A stretch of DNA of 64,000 bases, taken from NCBI RefSeq assembly GCF_030549525.1, contig NZ_CP130831.1, forward strand, positions 124,001 through 188,000, written 5' to 3'. A program made the translations under genes and the position numbers. The number at the start of each line of letters is the position of its first letter. Position 1 is the first letter of the stretch. The DNA comes from Stenotrophomonas sp. 704A1 (GTDB taxonomy: Bacteria; Pseudomonadota; Gammaproteobacteria; Xanthomonadales; Xanthomonadaceae). Positions 25,833-36,851 of the stretch are shown one piece after another. Under the pieces are notes generated by a model. That model was not told the origin of the DNA and made no database searches. It was given only the letters and a program-made list of their open reading frames with translations.

Positions 25833-25922
25833 GATAGGTTGCTTTACGACAAGCAACCTATCGCTTTCCCAGCCAGGAAGCAACCTATCGATTGCTATCC
25901 AAATACGCAATCAATAGGTTGC
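25833..25922. promoter_or_regulatory. Repeated operator half-sites upstream of hipBA
   Basis: Four copies of the decamer occur in alternating orientation: GATAGGTTGC (25833-25842), GCAACCTATC (25853-25862), GCAACCTATC (25880-25889) and AATAGGTTGC (25913-25922). The first two make a perfect palindrome with a 10-base spacer. The cluster lies 48 bases before the antitoxin start and fits cooperative autorepression by HipB, as in E. coli hipBA, which also has four operators. Confidence 0.8.
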
Positions 25923-25946
25923 ATACGGCGTCTGCCGACTGGGGCC

Positions 25947-28900
25947 TCAAGCCACCTGCACGATATGCAGCGCCTTCGGGTTGCGCCACTGCGCCAGCAG
26001 GGCGGCTTCGCGCGCCTTGGCCTGTTCGAAATGCGCTTCCTTGACGTGGCCGAAGCCACGGATGTGTTCGGGAATGCTGGCGATCTCCACCGCCAGTGCC
26101 AGCCGGTCGTCCTCCAGGCCGTCCAGCAGCAGCTGCACGGTGGCTTCATAGTCGGCGATCAGCTGGCGCTCCATGCGGCGCTCGTCGGTACGGCCAAACA
26201 CATCGAAGCGGCCGCCACGCAGGAACTTCAGCTTCGCCAGCAGACCGAAGGCCTTGAACATCCACGGGCCATATTCCTTCTTCAGCAGCCGGCCCTGCTC
26301 GTCCTTCCTGGCGAACAGCGGCGGTGCCAGGTGGAAGCGCAGCTGGTAGTCGCCCTCGAACTGCTGCTGCAGGCGGCGCTGGAAGTCGCCGCTGGTATAC
26401 AGGCGGGCCACTTCGTACTCGTCCTTGTAGGCCATCAGCTTGAACAGGTAACGGGCCACGGTCTCGGTCAGCGCAGTGGAACCGCCGATGCGCTCGGCTT
26501 CGGCCGCGCGCACGCGTTCGACCAGGCTGCGGTAGCGGTTGGCGTAGGCGGCGTCCTGGTACTCGACCAGGAACGCGGCGCGGCGCGCGATCATTTCCTC
26601 CAGCGAACGCGACAGGCGCGCATCGTCCAGCGGCAGGAACGCCACGTCGCCACCGTGGGTCGGCAGGCCACGCAGCTCGCGTTCGTCACCGGTGTCGCGC
26701 GGCGCAGCGGTGGCGCCCCATTCGTTGCCCTCCCACTCGCCCGGCGGCAGCGGGTGCAGCGGGCCGGGGGTGGATTCGCTGTCGGTATGCAGATTGCGGA
26801 CCAGGCCTGCGGCCTGCTGCACGGCCTGCGGATCGACCGCGGCCAGGCGGCCCCAGGCGAAGGCCTGCTGGTTCATCGCCACCGCCGCGCCATTCAGTTC
26901 GATGGCGCGCATCAGCGAGTCGAACGACAGCGGCACCAGGCCCTGCTGCCACGCGTAGCCGAGGATGAACAGGTTGGCCGCGATCGCATCGCCGAGCAGT
27001 GCGGTGGCCAGCTGGGTGGCATCGAGCAGCAGCGGTTCCTCGCCACCCAGTGCCACGCGCACGCCGGCAATGATGTCGGCGGCGGGGAACTGCATGTCCG
27101 GTCGCGTGGTGAAGGTGCCCGGCATCGCTTCGTAGGTGTTGAGCACCACCTGCGAGCGGCCGGCGCGTACCTTCGACAGCGCCCAGTAATCGTTCACCAC
27201 CACCATGTCACAGCCCACCACCAGGTCGGCTTCGCCGGCGGCGATGCGCACCGCGTGGATGTCTTCGGGGCGGCGGGCGATGCGGATGTGGGTGGTCACC
27301 GCGCCGCCCTTCTGTGCCAGCCCGGTCTGGTCCAGCACCGAGGCCCCCTTGCCTTCCAGGTGCCCGGCCATGCCCAGCAGCGCGCCGATGGTCACCACGC
27401 CGGTGCCGCCCACGCCGGTGATCAGGATGTTCCAGGGCTGCTCCAGCGAGCTGCGCACCACCGGTGCGGGCAGGTTGTCCAGCAGCGTGGCGGCATCGCG
27501 CTTGCTGCCCTTGCGCGGCTGCCCGCCGTGCACGGTGACGAAGCTCGGGCAGAAGCCGTTCACGCACGAGTAGTCCTTGTTGCAGTTGGACTGGTCGATC
27601 TCGCGCTTGCGCCCGAACTCGGTTTCCTTCGGCAGCACGGATACGCAGAAGCTCTTCTTGCCGCAGTCGCCGCAGCCTTCGCACACCAGCGAATTGATCA
27701 GCACGCGCTTCTGCGGGTCTTCCAGCTTGCCGCGCTTGCGGCGGCGGCGCTTCTCGGTGGCGCAGGTCTGTTCGTAGATCAGGATCGAAACACCCTTCAC
27801 TTCGCGCAGGCGCTTCTGCACCGCATCCAGTTCGCTGCGGTCGTGGAACTCGACATCGCTGGGGAAGTGCTCGCGCTGGCCGGTCCACTTGCCGATGGTG
27901 TCCGACAGCACCACGATGGTGTGGATGCCCTCGGCGCGCATCTGCTTTGCGATGTCCGGCACGCTCAGCGGGCCGTCCACCGGCTGGCCGCCGGTCATCG
28001 CCACCGCATCGTTGTAGAGGATCTTGTAGGTGATGTTGACGCCGGCGGCGACCGCCTGGCGGATCGCCAGCGAGCCACTGTGGAAATAGGTGCCGTCGCC
28101 CAGGTTCTGGAACACGTGCGGGGTATCGGTGAACGGCGCCTGCCCGGCCCAGGTCACGCCTTCGCCGCCCATGTGGGTGAAGGTATCGGTGCTGCGGTCC
28201 ATCCAGGTCACCATGTAATGGCAACCGATGCCGGCCAGCGCACGCGAGCCTTCTGGCACCTGGGTGGAGGTGTTGTGCGGGCAGCCGGAGCAGTAGTGCG
28301 GCACGCGCGGGAAGCTGGCGCGCGGCAACGCAAGCTCGGCTTCCTTTTCCTGCATCCACTGCAGGCGCTGCTCGATCGACTCGTTGTTGAAGAACTTCTG
28401 GATGCGGCGACCGATCACGCCGGCGATGGTGGCCGGGGTCAGCTCACCGGTGGACGGCAGGATCCATTCGCCGCTCTCGTCGTACTTGCCGACGATGGAC
28501 GGGCGCTGGCCCCAGCTGGCCGGCCAGTTGAAGAACTGTTCCTTCATCTGGCGCTCGATGAAGGCGCGCTTCTCCTCCACCACGATGATGTCGTCCAGGC
28601 CCTGCGCGAAGCGCGCGATGCCCTGCGGTTCCAGCGGCCAGGTCATGCCGACCTTGTACACGCGGATGCCGATGTCGGCGCACGCGGCTTCGTCCAGGCC
28701 CAGGTATTCCAGCGCCTGCAGCACGTCCAGGTAGCTCTTGCCGGTGGTCACGATGCCCAGCCGCGCACGCGGTGCATCCATCACCACCTTGTCGATGCCG
28801 TTGGCGCGGGCAAAGGCCTGCGCGGCTTTCACCGCATAGCGGTGCAGGCGCATTTCCTGGTCCAGCGGCGGGTCCGGCCAGCGGATGTTGAGGCCACCGG

Positions 28901-29633
28901 ACGGCATCTCGAAGTCGTCCGGCAGCACGATGCGCCGGGCCATCGGATCGACCTCGACCGAGGCCGACGATTCCACCGTCTCGGCGATCGTCTTGAAGCC
29001 GACCCAACGGCCGGTATACCGGCTCATCGCCCAGCCGAGCAGGCCCATATCCAGGATGTCCTGCACGCCGGCCGGGTTCAGCACTGGCATCATCGCGCTG
29101 ACGAACTCGTCCTCGCTGCCGTGCGGCAGGGTCGAACTGCGGCAGGCATGGTCATCGGCCGCCAGTGCCAGCACGCCGCCATGGCGCGAGGTGCCGGCGG
29201 CATTGGCGTGCTTGAACACGTCGCCGCAGCGGTCCACGCCCGGGCCCTTGCCGTACCACATGCCGAACACGCCCTGCACGTTGGCGCCGGGGAACAGGTT
29301 GGTCTGCTGGGTACCCCACACCATGGTGGCGCCCAGGTCCTCGTTGAGGCCCGGGGTGAACTTCACCCTGGCCGCGTCCAGGTGCTTGCGCGCGCGCCAC
29401 AGCTCCAGGTCGAAGCCGCCCAGCGGGCTGCCACGGTAGCCACTGACGAAGCCGGCGCTGTCGATGCCCGCATGCGCATCGCGCAGGCGCTGCATCAGCG
29501 GCAACCGCACCAGCGCCTGCACACCACTCAGGTAGATCCGCCCCGCGTTGCGGGTGTACTTGTGGTCGAGCGTGTAATCACGATCGAGCAGGTCGGCGGA
29601 GGCGGGCGAGGTGAGTTGCGCGGTACTGGTCAT
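25947..29633 (-). CDS. Indolepyruvate ferredoxin oxidoreductase (single chain)
   Basis: The 1228-residue protein fuses the domains of 2-oxoacid:ferredoxin oxidoreductases: a pyrimidine-binding part (SGYRGSPLGGFDLELW), a thiamine diphosphate part with GGEGVTWAGQAPF, an iron-sulfur segment (CEGCGDCGKKSFC and CNKDYSCVNGFC) and a gamma-type domain (ITGVGGTGVVTIGALLGMAGH). It oxidises arylpyruvates from aromatic amino acids, or branched 2-oxoacids, to acyl-CoA with ferredoxin. The ATG at 29633 is the first likely start; an upstream extension is Arg/Pro-rich. A Pro/Gly/Trp-rich insert (PGPLHPLPPGEWEGNEWG) interrupts the chain near nucleotide 26750. Confidence 0.93.
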   Translation of the reverse strand: MTSTAQLTSPASADLLDRDYTLDHKYTRNAGRIYLSGVQALVRLPLMQRLRDAHAGIDSAGFVSGYRGSPLGGFDLELWRARKHLDAARVKFTPGLNEDLGATMVWGTQQTNLFPGANVQGVFGMWYGKGPGVDRCGDVFKHANAAGTSRHGGVLALAADDHACRSSTLPHGSEDEFVSAMMPVLNPAGVQDILDMGLLGWAMSRYTGRWVGFKTIAETVESSASVEVDPMARRIVLPDDFEMPSGGLNIRWPDPPLDQEMRLHRYAVKAAQAFARANGIDKVVMDAPRARLGIVTTGKSYLDVLQALEYLGLDEAACADIGIRVYKVGMTWPLEPQGIARFAQGLDDIIVVEEKRAFIERQMKEQFFNWPASWGQRPSIVGKYDESGEWILPSTGELTPATIAGVIGRRIQKFFNNESIEQRLQWMQEKEAELALPRASFPRVPHYCSGCPHNTSTQVPEGSRALAGIGCHYMVTWMDRSTDTFTHMGGEGVTWAGQAPFTDTPHVFQNLGDGTYFHSGSLAIRQAVAAGVNITYKILYNDAVAMTGGQPVDGPLSVPDIAKQMRAEGIHTIVVLSDTIGKWTGQREHFPSDVEFHDRSELDAVQKRLREVKGVSILIYEQTCATEKRRRRKRGKLEDPQKRVLINSLVCEGCGDCGKKSFCVSVLPKETEFGRKREIDQSNCNKDYSCVNGFCPSFVTVHGGQPRKGSKRDAATLLDNLPAPVVRSSLEQPWNILITGVGGTGVVTIGALLGMAGHLEGKGASVLDQTGLAQKGGAVTTHIRIARRPEDIHAVRIAAGEADLVVGCDMVVVNDYWALSKVRAGRSQVVLNTYEAMPGTFTTRPDMQFPAADIIAGVRVALGGEEPLLLDATQLATALLGDAIAANLFILGYAWQQGLVPLSFDSLMRAIELNGAAVAMNQQAFAWGRLAAVDPQAVQQAAGLVRNLHTDSESTPGPLHPLPPGEWEGNEWGATAAPRDTGDERELRGLPTHGGDVAFLPLDDARLSRSLEEMIARRAAFLVEYQDAAYANRYRSLVERVRAAEAERIGGSTALTETVARYLFKLMAYKDEYEVARLYTSGDFQRRLQQQFEGDYQLRFHLAPPLFARKDEQGRLLKKEYGPWMFKAFGLLAKLKFLRGGRFDVFGRTDERRMERQLIADYEATVQLLLDGLEDDRLALAVEIASIPEHIRGFGHVKEAHFEQAKAREAALLAQWRNPKALHIVQVA

Positions 29634-29802
29634 GGCTGGCCTGGTCAGGATCGGCTGGCACCGGCCGCGCAGAGCACGCGGCGGGAAAGGCGCGGATTGT
29701 AACAGTGGGGCCCGCAAGCCCCGGCACTCGCGCCGACGGCCGTGCTGGGGTTAGGATCGGGAAGAGAGAGGGAGGTTGGTGTTTCAACCTGGGGGAATTT
29801 GG

Positions 29803-30438
29803 ATGTCAGTTGCAGGACAGTTCCTGGCCGGCGTGATGCTGGCCGCGGGGGCGGCCGCGGCATGGGCCGCGCCGGCATTGCCGGCACCGCAGGAGTTCTA
29901 TTTCGACAGCGATACCGCAGCGGCACCGATCGTGGTGGTGCAGGCCGAGGGCGAAGACCTGGTTGCCCAGTTGCTGAAGCACCGCGAGCGGGGCCGCAAG
30001 GGCCTGGAAGCCACGGCGCAGCTGGCCTCGGTGGCCATCGCGCAGGGGCGTGCGGAACTGGGCGAGAAGCTGTACCGCGAAGCGCTGGCCGAGGCGCCGG
30101 TGCAGAGTGCCCTGGGCCGCAGCGTGCGCTGGAACTATGGCTGGGATCTGCTGCGGCAGGGGCAGGCACTGGCCGCACTGGAGCAGTGGCAGGCTGCCGC
30201 CGGTACGCTGCGCAGCAATCCCGGCTGGGTGCCGCCGAGCTTCGCGTTGGCGCTGTGGCGCGCAGGCCAGCAGCAGGAAGCGGTGAAGTGGTATGCCGCC
30301 GCGGTGCGCACCGAGCCGACGCAGTGGAGCGACAGCAGCCGCTATGCGCAGCTGCTGCCGCAGTGGCGCGATGATGAACGGGCCACGCTCGGGGAAGTGC
30401 AGCAGGCCTGGGCGGCGGCGCCACCGGCCTGGCCCTGA
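29803..30438 (+). CDS. Exported TPR-like protein of unknown function
   Basis: The 211-residue product begins with a signal peptide (MSVAGQFLAGVMLAAGAAAAWAAPA). The mature part is helical with repeat-like units (LGEKLYREALAEAP, LRQGQALAALEQWQAAAGTL, LWRAGQQQEAVKWYAAAV), consistent with tetratricopeptide repeats and a periplasmic scaffold role. A GGGGGA ribosome site precedes the ATG at 29803; a TTG 27 bases upstream is possible but would spoil the signal. It is divergent from the oxidoreductase gene. Confidence 0.7.
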   Translation: MSVAGQFLAGVMLAAGAAAAWAAPALPAPQEFYFDSDTAAAPIVVVQAEGEDLVAQLLKHRERGRKGLEATAQLASVAIAQGRAELGEKLYREALAEAPVQSALGRSVRWNYGWDLLRQGQALAALEQWQAAAGTLRSNPGWVPPSFALALWRAGQQQEAVKWYAAAVRTEPTQWSDSSRYAQLLPQWRDDERATLGEVQQAWAAAPPAWP

Positions 30439-30450
30439 GGGTGGGGGTTC

Positions 30451-30633
30451 GGCCGGGTTGCACCCGGCACCCGCAGAGGCCGGAGCAACAGCAACAGCAA
30501 CAGCCGAAGCAACAGCGGGCTTCCTGCGGGATGGCGGGGCGGTGTGGACAGGCAGGACACGCCGTAAACCCATCCTTGGGGGCTCGATGGCGCCATCCAT
30601 GGCGCCAACGGTCCTGCCTGCCCACACCGCCCC
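30451..30633 (+). repeat. Composite hairpin element, copy B
   Basis: The order of parts matches copy A: a short GC hairpin, CACCCGCAGAGGCC, GCAACA repeats, ATGGCGGGGC and a stem-loop with 23-base arms at 30536-30558 and 30611-30633 (22 of 23 paired) around a 52-base loop nearly identical to that of copy A. Where A has GGTGGG paired to its complement, B has GACAGG, also matched in its other arm, so the arms covary. Confidence 0.75.
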
Positions 30634-30661
30634 ACCTCTGACAGGTTGCCGCTGCTGTTGG

Positions 30662-30774
30662 TACGTGTCGACCTTGGTCGACACGTAGATCCACGCCATG
30701 CGTGGATGAATCTGCATCGGAATCGAATATCCGATATCTGATCGAAATGCAGCCGAGCATGGGCTCGGCGCTAC
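30662..30774. repeat. Three SMAG-type palindromes
   Basis: The hairpins are at 30662-30687 (arms TACGTGTCGACC and complement), 30685-30707 (GTAGATCCACGCC...) and 30752-30774 (GCCGAGCATGGGCTCGGC followed by GCTAC). With copy B they fill the 408-base gap between two converging genes; nothing else is seen there. Confidence 0.68.
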
Positions 30775-30846
30775 AAAAGCCCCGGCCAAACACGGAATCT
30801 GCTTTCAGCGACCAGCCACGAGCGGCTGCGCCGTTCGCAGCAGCCT

Positions 30847-33084
<2,238 letters not shown>

Positions 33085-33123
33085 GCGCCCCGCTCTTCAC
33101 CCCCTTTCCCTTGGAAGCCCGCA

Positions 33124-33600
33124 ATGCGCGAACTGATCCTGCTCCGCCACGCCCATGCCGAACCGGCCACCACCGGCCAGGCCGACCTTGACCGGCCGTT
33201 GTCGCCGGTCGGTCTTGCCGAAGCCGAAGCCGCCGGCAAGTGGTTGAAGGAAAACAACCTGCAGCCGGACTGCGTGCTGTGTTCGCCGTCGCGGCGCACC
33301 CGTGAAACCCTTGAAGCCGTGATGGCGGCGATCGGCTATGTCGAGAAGCGCCTGGAAGACCGCATCTACGAAGCCACGCCCGGTACCCTGGCCGCGCTGG
33401 TGGATGAGCGCCGCGAGCTGGACCGGGTGTTGATCGTCGGCCACAACCCCGGCCTGGAACAACTGGTGGCGCTGATGACCGATGGCACCAGCAGCGACTA
33501 CCGTGGCATGCCGCCGGGCGGCGTGGCCGTGCTGGGGTTCCCGCGCGAAGCGACCATCGAACCGGGCGTGGCCCGCCTGAACGCGTTCTGGTGGCCGTGA
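33124..33600 (+). CDS. sixA: SixA-like phosphohistidine phosphatase
   Basis: The 158-residue protein belongs to the histidine phosphatase superfamily: LLRHAHAE at the N-terminus (catalytic H9) and a second histidine in IVGHNPGLEQL. The short form with RHAxA fits SixA, which removes phosphate from HPt histidines or from the nitrogen phosphotransferase protein NPr. It lies 4 bases upstream of a YceI gene and may be in one operon with it. Confidence 0.85.
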   Translation: MRELILLRHAHAEPATTGQADLDRPLSPVGLAEAEAAGKWLKENNLQPDCVLCSPSRRTRETLEAVMAAIGYVEKRLEDRIYEATPGTLAALVDERRELDRVLIVGHNPGLEQLVALMTDGTSSDYRGMPPGGVAVLGFPREATIEPGVARLNAFWWP

Positions 33601-33604
33601 GCCG

Positions 33605-34225
33605 ATGAGGTGGGCGTTGCCGGGCCGCGTGCTGCTGCCAGCCATGCTGGCGATCGGTCCGGCCTGGGCCGCCACGCCGCCGCCACCGACCGCGCTGCCG
33701 CCGGTGATGGCCGAGTCGCCGCGCACGCTGCAGCTGGACACCGAGCGCTCGCGGATCGGGTTCGAGGTCCGCACCCGCTTCGGCCAGCGCATCGAGGGCG
33801 TGTTCCCACGCTTCGAAGGCCGCATCGAGGTGCTGTCCGACGGCCGCCACCAGGTCCACCTGAAGATGTTCACGCGCACCGTGGAGATTCCCGGCAAGGA
33901 CCGCTACACCGGCTGGATGCGCGGGCCGGAGTTCTTCGACGCCGGCCGGTACCCGTTCGTGGAGTTCGACTCGCTGCCGTACTGGCCGGAGACCGTGTCC
34001 GGGGGTGGCGCCATCGACGGCCGGCTGACGCTGCGCGGGGTCAGCCACCCGGAGACGCTGCGGGTTGAAAAGGCGGAATGCGCCAGACCCGGCTATGATT
34101 GCGACGTCGTCAGCCGCGGTACCGTGCAAAGAGGCCGGTATGGCATGGACAGCTGGCAGCTTGCCTTGAGTGACCGAGTGACCTTCGTATTGCGAGCGCG
34201 CCTGAGCGAGGCGCCGAAACCGTGA
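33605..34225 (+). CDS. YceI family periplasmic protein
   Basis: The 206-residue product has a signal peptide (VLLPAMLAIGPAWA) and the YceI lipocalin-like barrel: LDTERSRIGFEVRTRFGQRIEGVFPRF at the start, then FFDAGRYPFVEFDS and GRLTLRGVSHPETL. YceI proteins bind isoprenoid-type lipids such as polyprenyl chains. Two cysteines (AECARPGYDC) may form a disulfide. The stop overlaps the GTG of the next gene by 3 bases (GTGA), so the two are coupled. Confidence 0.86.
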   Translation: MRWALPGRVLLPAMLAIGPAWAATPPPPTALPPVMAESPRTLQLDTERSRIGFEVRTRFGQRIEGVFPRFEGRIEVLSDGRHQVHLKMFTRTVEIPGKDRYTGWMRGPEFFDAGRYPFVEFDSLPYWPETVSGGGAIDGRLTLRGVSHPETLRVEKAECARPGYDCDVVSRGTVQRGRYGMDSWQLALSDRVTFVLRARLSEAPKP

Positions 34226-36288
34226 ACCTGCTGCTGCGTGTACTGGCGCTGGCAACCGTGTTGCTGGGCAGTGGCTGCGCGTCGCTGTCCAACGCACAGC
34301 GCGACCGCGCCGAGGCCATTGCGCTGCAGGCACGCTCTACCCAGGTCGACTGCCAGCGCGCCGACCGCTGCGCGATGGACTCGCCGCTGCGGGCGCTTGC
34401 CGGCCGCGCGTTCACTGAATCGACCCCGGAGCAGCCGCGCCACTATGCCACCCTGCTGGACGAGGGGGAAGGCGCCCTGGTCGCACGCCTGAACCTGCTG
34501 CGCAGCGCCACCCGCAGCATCGATGTGCAGACCTACATCTTCGACAAGGATGACAGCGCACGCCTGGTCATCGACGAGCTGCTGGCGGCCTCGCGGCGCG
34601 GGGTGAAGGTGCGGCTGCTGATCGACCAGCTGTCGGCGATCTCGGACCTGCAGATCCTGGGCGCCCTGTCCGGCGCCCACGAGAACTTCCAGCTCCGGGT
34701 CTACAACCCGACCTTCGGCAAGGCACGGCTGAACTACTTCGACTATGCCGGCAGCGTGCTGTGCTGCTTCCGCCGCTTCAACCAGCGCATGCACAACAAG
34801 CTGCTGGTGGTCGACGACGCGATCGGCGTGGTCGGCGGCCGCAACTACCAGGACGACTATTACGACTGGGACCGCGAGTACAACTTCCGCGACCGCGATG
34901 TGCTGATCGCCGGTCCGGAAGCGCGGGCGATGGCGGCCAACTTCGATGCGTTCTGGCGCGCGCAGCGCAGCGTCCCGGCCGAGCGCCTGAACGATGTCGG
35001 TCGTACCCTGCTCAAGCAGGGCGTGCCGGCGCTGCCGCCGGCGCAGTTCCGTCGCCCCGAGCGGGTGCAGCGGGTCAGCGCTGAAGCCAACGACGTGGAC
35101 TTCGTCACCCGCTCGTTCGTGGACACCGCGCTGCCGGTCGCCTCGGTGCGCTACGTGGCCGACCTGCCGCGCAAGCACCGCCGCGAGCGTGCGGATGCGC
35201 CGCTGGCCGGCCAGCACGTCACCGAACCGCAGCTGGATGCGCTGATTGCCGGCGCACAGCACGAAGTGCTGCTGCAGACACCGTACCTGGTGCTGTCCAA
35301 GCCGGCGCAGACGTTGTTCCGGGAGCTGCGCAAGCGCCCGCAGCCGCCGCGCGTGGTGGTGTCCAGCAACAGCCTGGCCGCTACCGACAACCCGATCGTG
35401 TATGCGCTGTCGTACAAGTACAAGCGGCGCAACATGCGCGAACTGGGCTTCAACATCTTCGAATTCAAGCCGTTCCCGCTGGATGCGCCGGTGGATTACC
35501 GCAACCTGCTGCCGGATCCGATCGCCGCGCCGGACGCCGACCGGCCGACAGGCCGCAACCCGCTGATCGGCGGCAGCGCTGCCGGCAGCAATGCCGGCGG
35601 CGGCCGTGACCGTGACGAGGTGCAGGACGCGCCGGTGGCGGACAGCCCGCCGGCGCGGGTGATCCACCCGCGCACCGGCAGCGCCTACGAAAATGCCCGC
35701 GCACGCCGCCGCGCGGCCGGCAGCGAAGTCGAGACCCGGTTGCTGCGTACCGAAACGCGGCCCTCGTTCCTGGGCAGCAAAGCGGTCAACAAGCCGCTGC
35801 CGGTCACCCGCAAGGGCGCGCGCATGGGGCTGCATGCCAAGTCGCTGGTGGTCGATCGCCGCATCGGCGTGGTCGGCACCCACAACTTCGATCCGCGCAG
35901 CGAGAACTACAACACCGAAGGCGCGGTGATCATCGACGATCCGGTCTTTGCCGAACAGCTGGCGCAGAGCATCCTGCGCGATATCCACCCGCAGAATTCC
36001 TGGACCGTGGCGCCGCGCGCCAAACCGCCGCTGCTGTCCGGGCTGAACTACAGCGTGGGCAAGGCCTCCGAGGCGCTGCCCATCCTCGATTTCTGGCCGT
36101 GGCGCTATGCCACCGATTACGAATTCCAGCCCGGCCCGGACTGCCCGCAGCCGCTGCCGCGGCAGAGCCCGGATTTCCACCGCTGTTACGTTGCGGTGGG
36201 TGATTTCCCCGAGGTCAACGTCGGGCCGAAATGGCTGCTGGTACGCATGCTGACGGCCTTCGGCGCCGGCCTTGTCCCCATCCTCTGA
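34222..36288 (+). CDS. Phospholipase D family lipoprotein (cardiolipin synthase C-like)
   Basis: The 688-residue protein starts with a lipoprotein signal (LATVLLGSGCASL) and has two HKD motifs: HNKLLVVDD (H191) and HAKSLVVDR (H538). This layout is that of ClsC/YmdC-type enzymes, which join phosphatidyl groups to make cardiolipin. A low-complexity Gly/Ala/Arg stretch of about 70 residues lies between the two halves (near 450-520). The GTG start overlaps the YceI stop, which suggests that lipid binding and lipid synthesis are linked. Confidence 0.85.
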   Translation: MNLLLRVLALATVLLGSGCASLSNAQRDRAEAIALQARSTQVDCQRADRCAMDSPLRALAGRAFTESTPEQPRHYATLLDEGEGALVARLNLLRSATRSIDVQTYIFDKDDSARLVIDELLAASRRGVKVRLLIDQLSAISDLQILGALSGAHENFQLRVYNPTFGKARLNYFDYAGSVLCCFRRFNQRMHNKLLVVDDAIGVVGGRNYQDDYYDWDREYNFRDRDVLIAGPEARAMAANFDAFWRAQRSVPAERLNDVGRTLLKQGVPALPPAQFRRPERVQRVSAEANDVDFVTRSFVDTALPVASVRYVADLPRKHRRERADAPLAGQHVTEPQLDALIAGAQHEVLLQTPYLVLSKPAQTLFRELRKRPQPPRVVVSSNSLAATDNPIVYALSYKYKRRNMRELGFNIFEFKPFPLDAPVDYRNLLPDPIAAPDADRPTGRNPLIGGSAAGSNAGGGRDRDEVQDAPVADSPPARVIHPRTGSAYENARARRRAAGSEVETRLLRTETRPSFLGSKAVNKPLPVTRKGARMGLHAKSLVVDRRIGVVGTHNFDPRSENYNTEGAVIIDDPVFAEQLAQSILRDIHPQNSWTVAPRAKPPLLSGLNYSVGKASEALPILDFWPWRYATDYEFQPGPDCPQPLPRQSPDFHRCYVAVGDFPEVNVGPKWLLVRMLTAFGAGLVPIL

Positions 36289-36298
36289 AGGTAGCCGC

Positions 36299-36733
36299 AT
36301 GACCCAGGTATTCCGCGAAGCCGTTTCCATCGACCAGCTCAACGCCCTCAGCCGCAATACCGCCATCGACACCCTCGGCATCGTCTTCAGCGCTGCCGGC
36401 GAAGACTGGCTGCAGGCCACCATGCCGGTGGACGAGCGCACCCGGCAGCCGTACGGCATCCTGCACGGCGGGGCCTCGGTGGTGCTGGCCGAGACCCTGG
36501 GCAGCAGCGCCGGCAACCTGTGCGTGGACACCGCCAAGCAGGTCTGCGTCGGCCTGGAGATCAATGCCAACCATGTGCGCGCGGTGCGCTCGGGCACGGT
36601 CACCGGCACCGCCCGCGCGCTGCACGTGGGCCGCAGCACCCAGCTGTGGGAGATCCGCGTGGAGGACGAGCAGGGCCGGCTGGTCTGCATCTCGCGGCTG
36701 ACCCTGGCCGTGGTGGCCGCCGGCCACGGCTGA
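36299..36733 (+). CDS. Hotdog-fold acyl-CoA thioesterase (YdiI/MenI-like)
   Basis: The 144-residue product has the PaaI/YdiI pattern: RQPYGILHGGASVVLAETLGS with the catalytic Glu in the central helix, and GLEINANHVRAVRSGTV. Such enzymes hydrolyse aromatic or fatty acyl-CoA; the substrate cannot be told. GAAGG at 36287-36291 supports the ATG at 36299 rather than an earlier ATG. It lies 10 bases after the phospholipase D gene. Confidence 0.85.
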   Translation: MTQVFREAVSIDQLNALSRNTAIDTLGIVFSAAGEDWLQATMPVDERTRQPYGILHGGASVVLAETLGSSAGNLCVDTAKQVCVGLEINANHVRAVRSGTVTGTARALHVGRSTQLWEIRVEDEQGRLVCISRLTLAVVAAGHG

Positions 36734-36851
36734 GCGCGGCCGCACTGGCGCCGGCGGCGGAACCCAGCGTTCCTGGCCGATGGCCCCTGTCAACGCGACT
36801 TATGGCCGGATTCAGCTGGCAGCGATGGCAGCCCTCCGGTATCGTGCGCGG

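Noticed and set aside
25839..29702. A 1287-residue open frame on the plus strand opposite the indolepyruvate oxidoreductase
   Set aside because: It is His/Gln/Val-rich, shows no family motif, and mirrors a well-conserved gene; high GC removes stop codons on the opposite strand.
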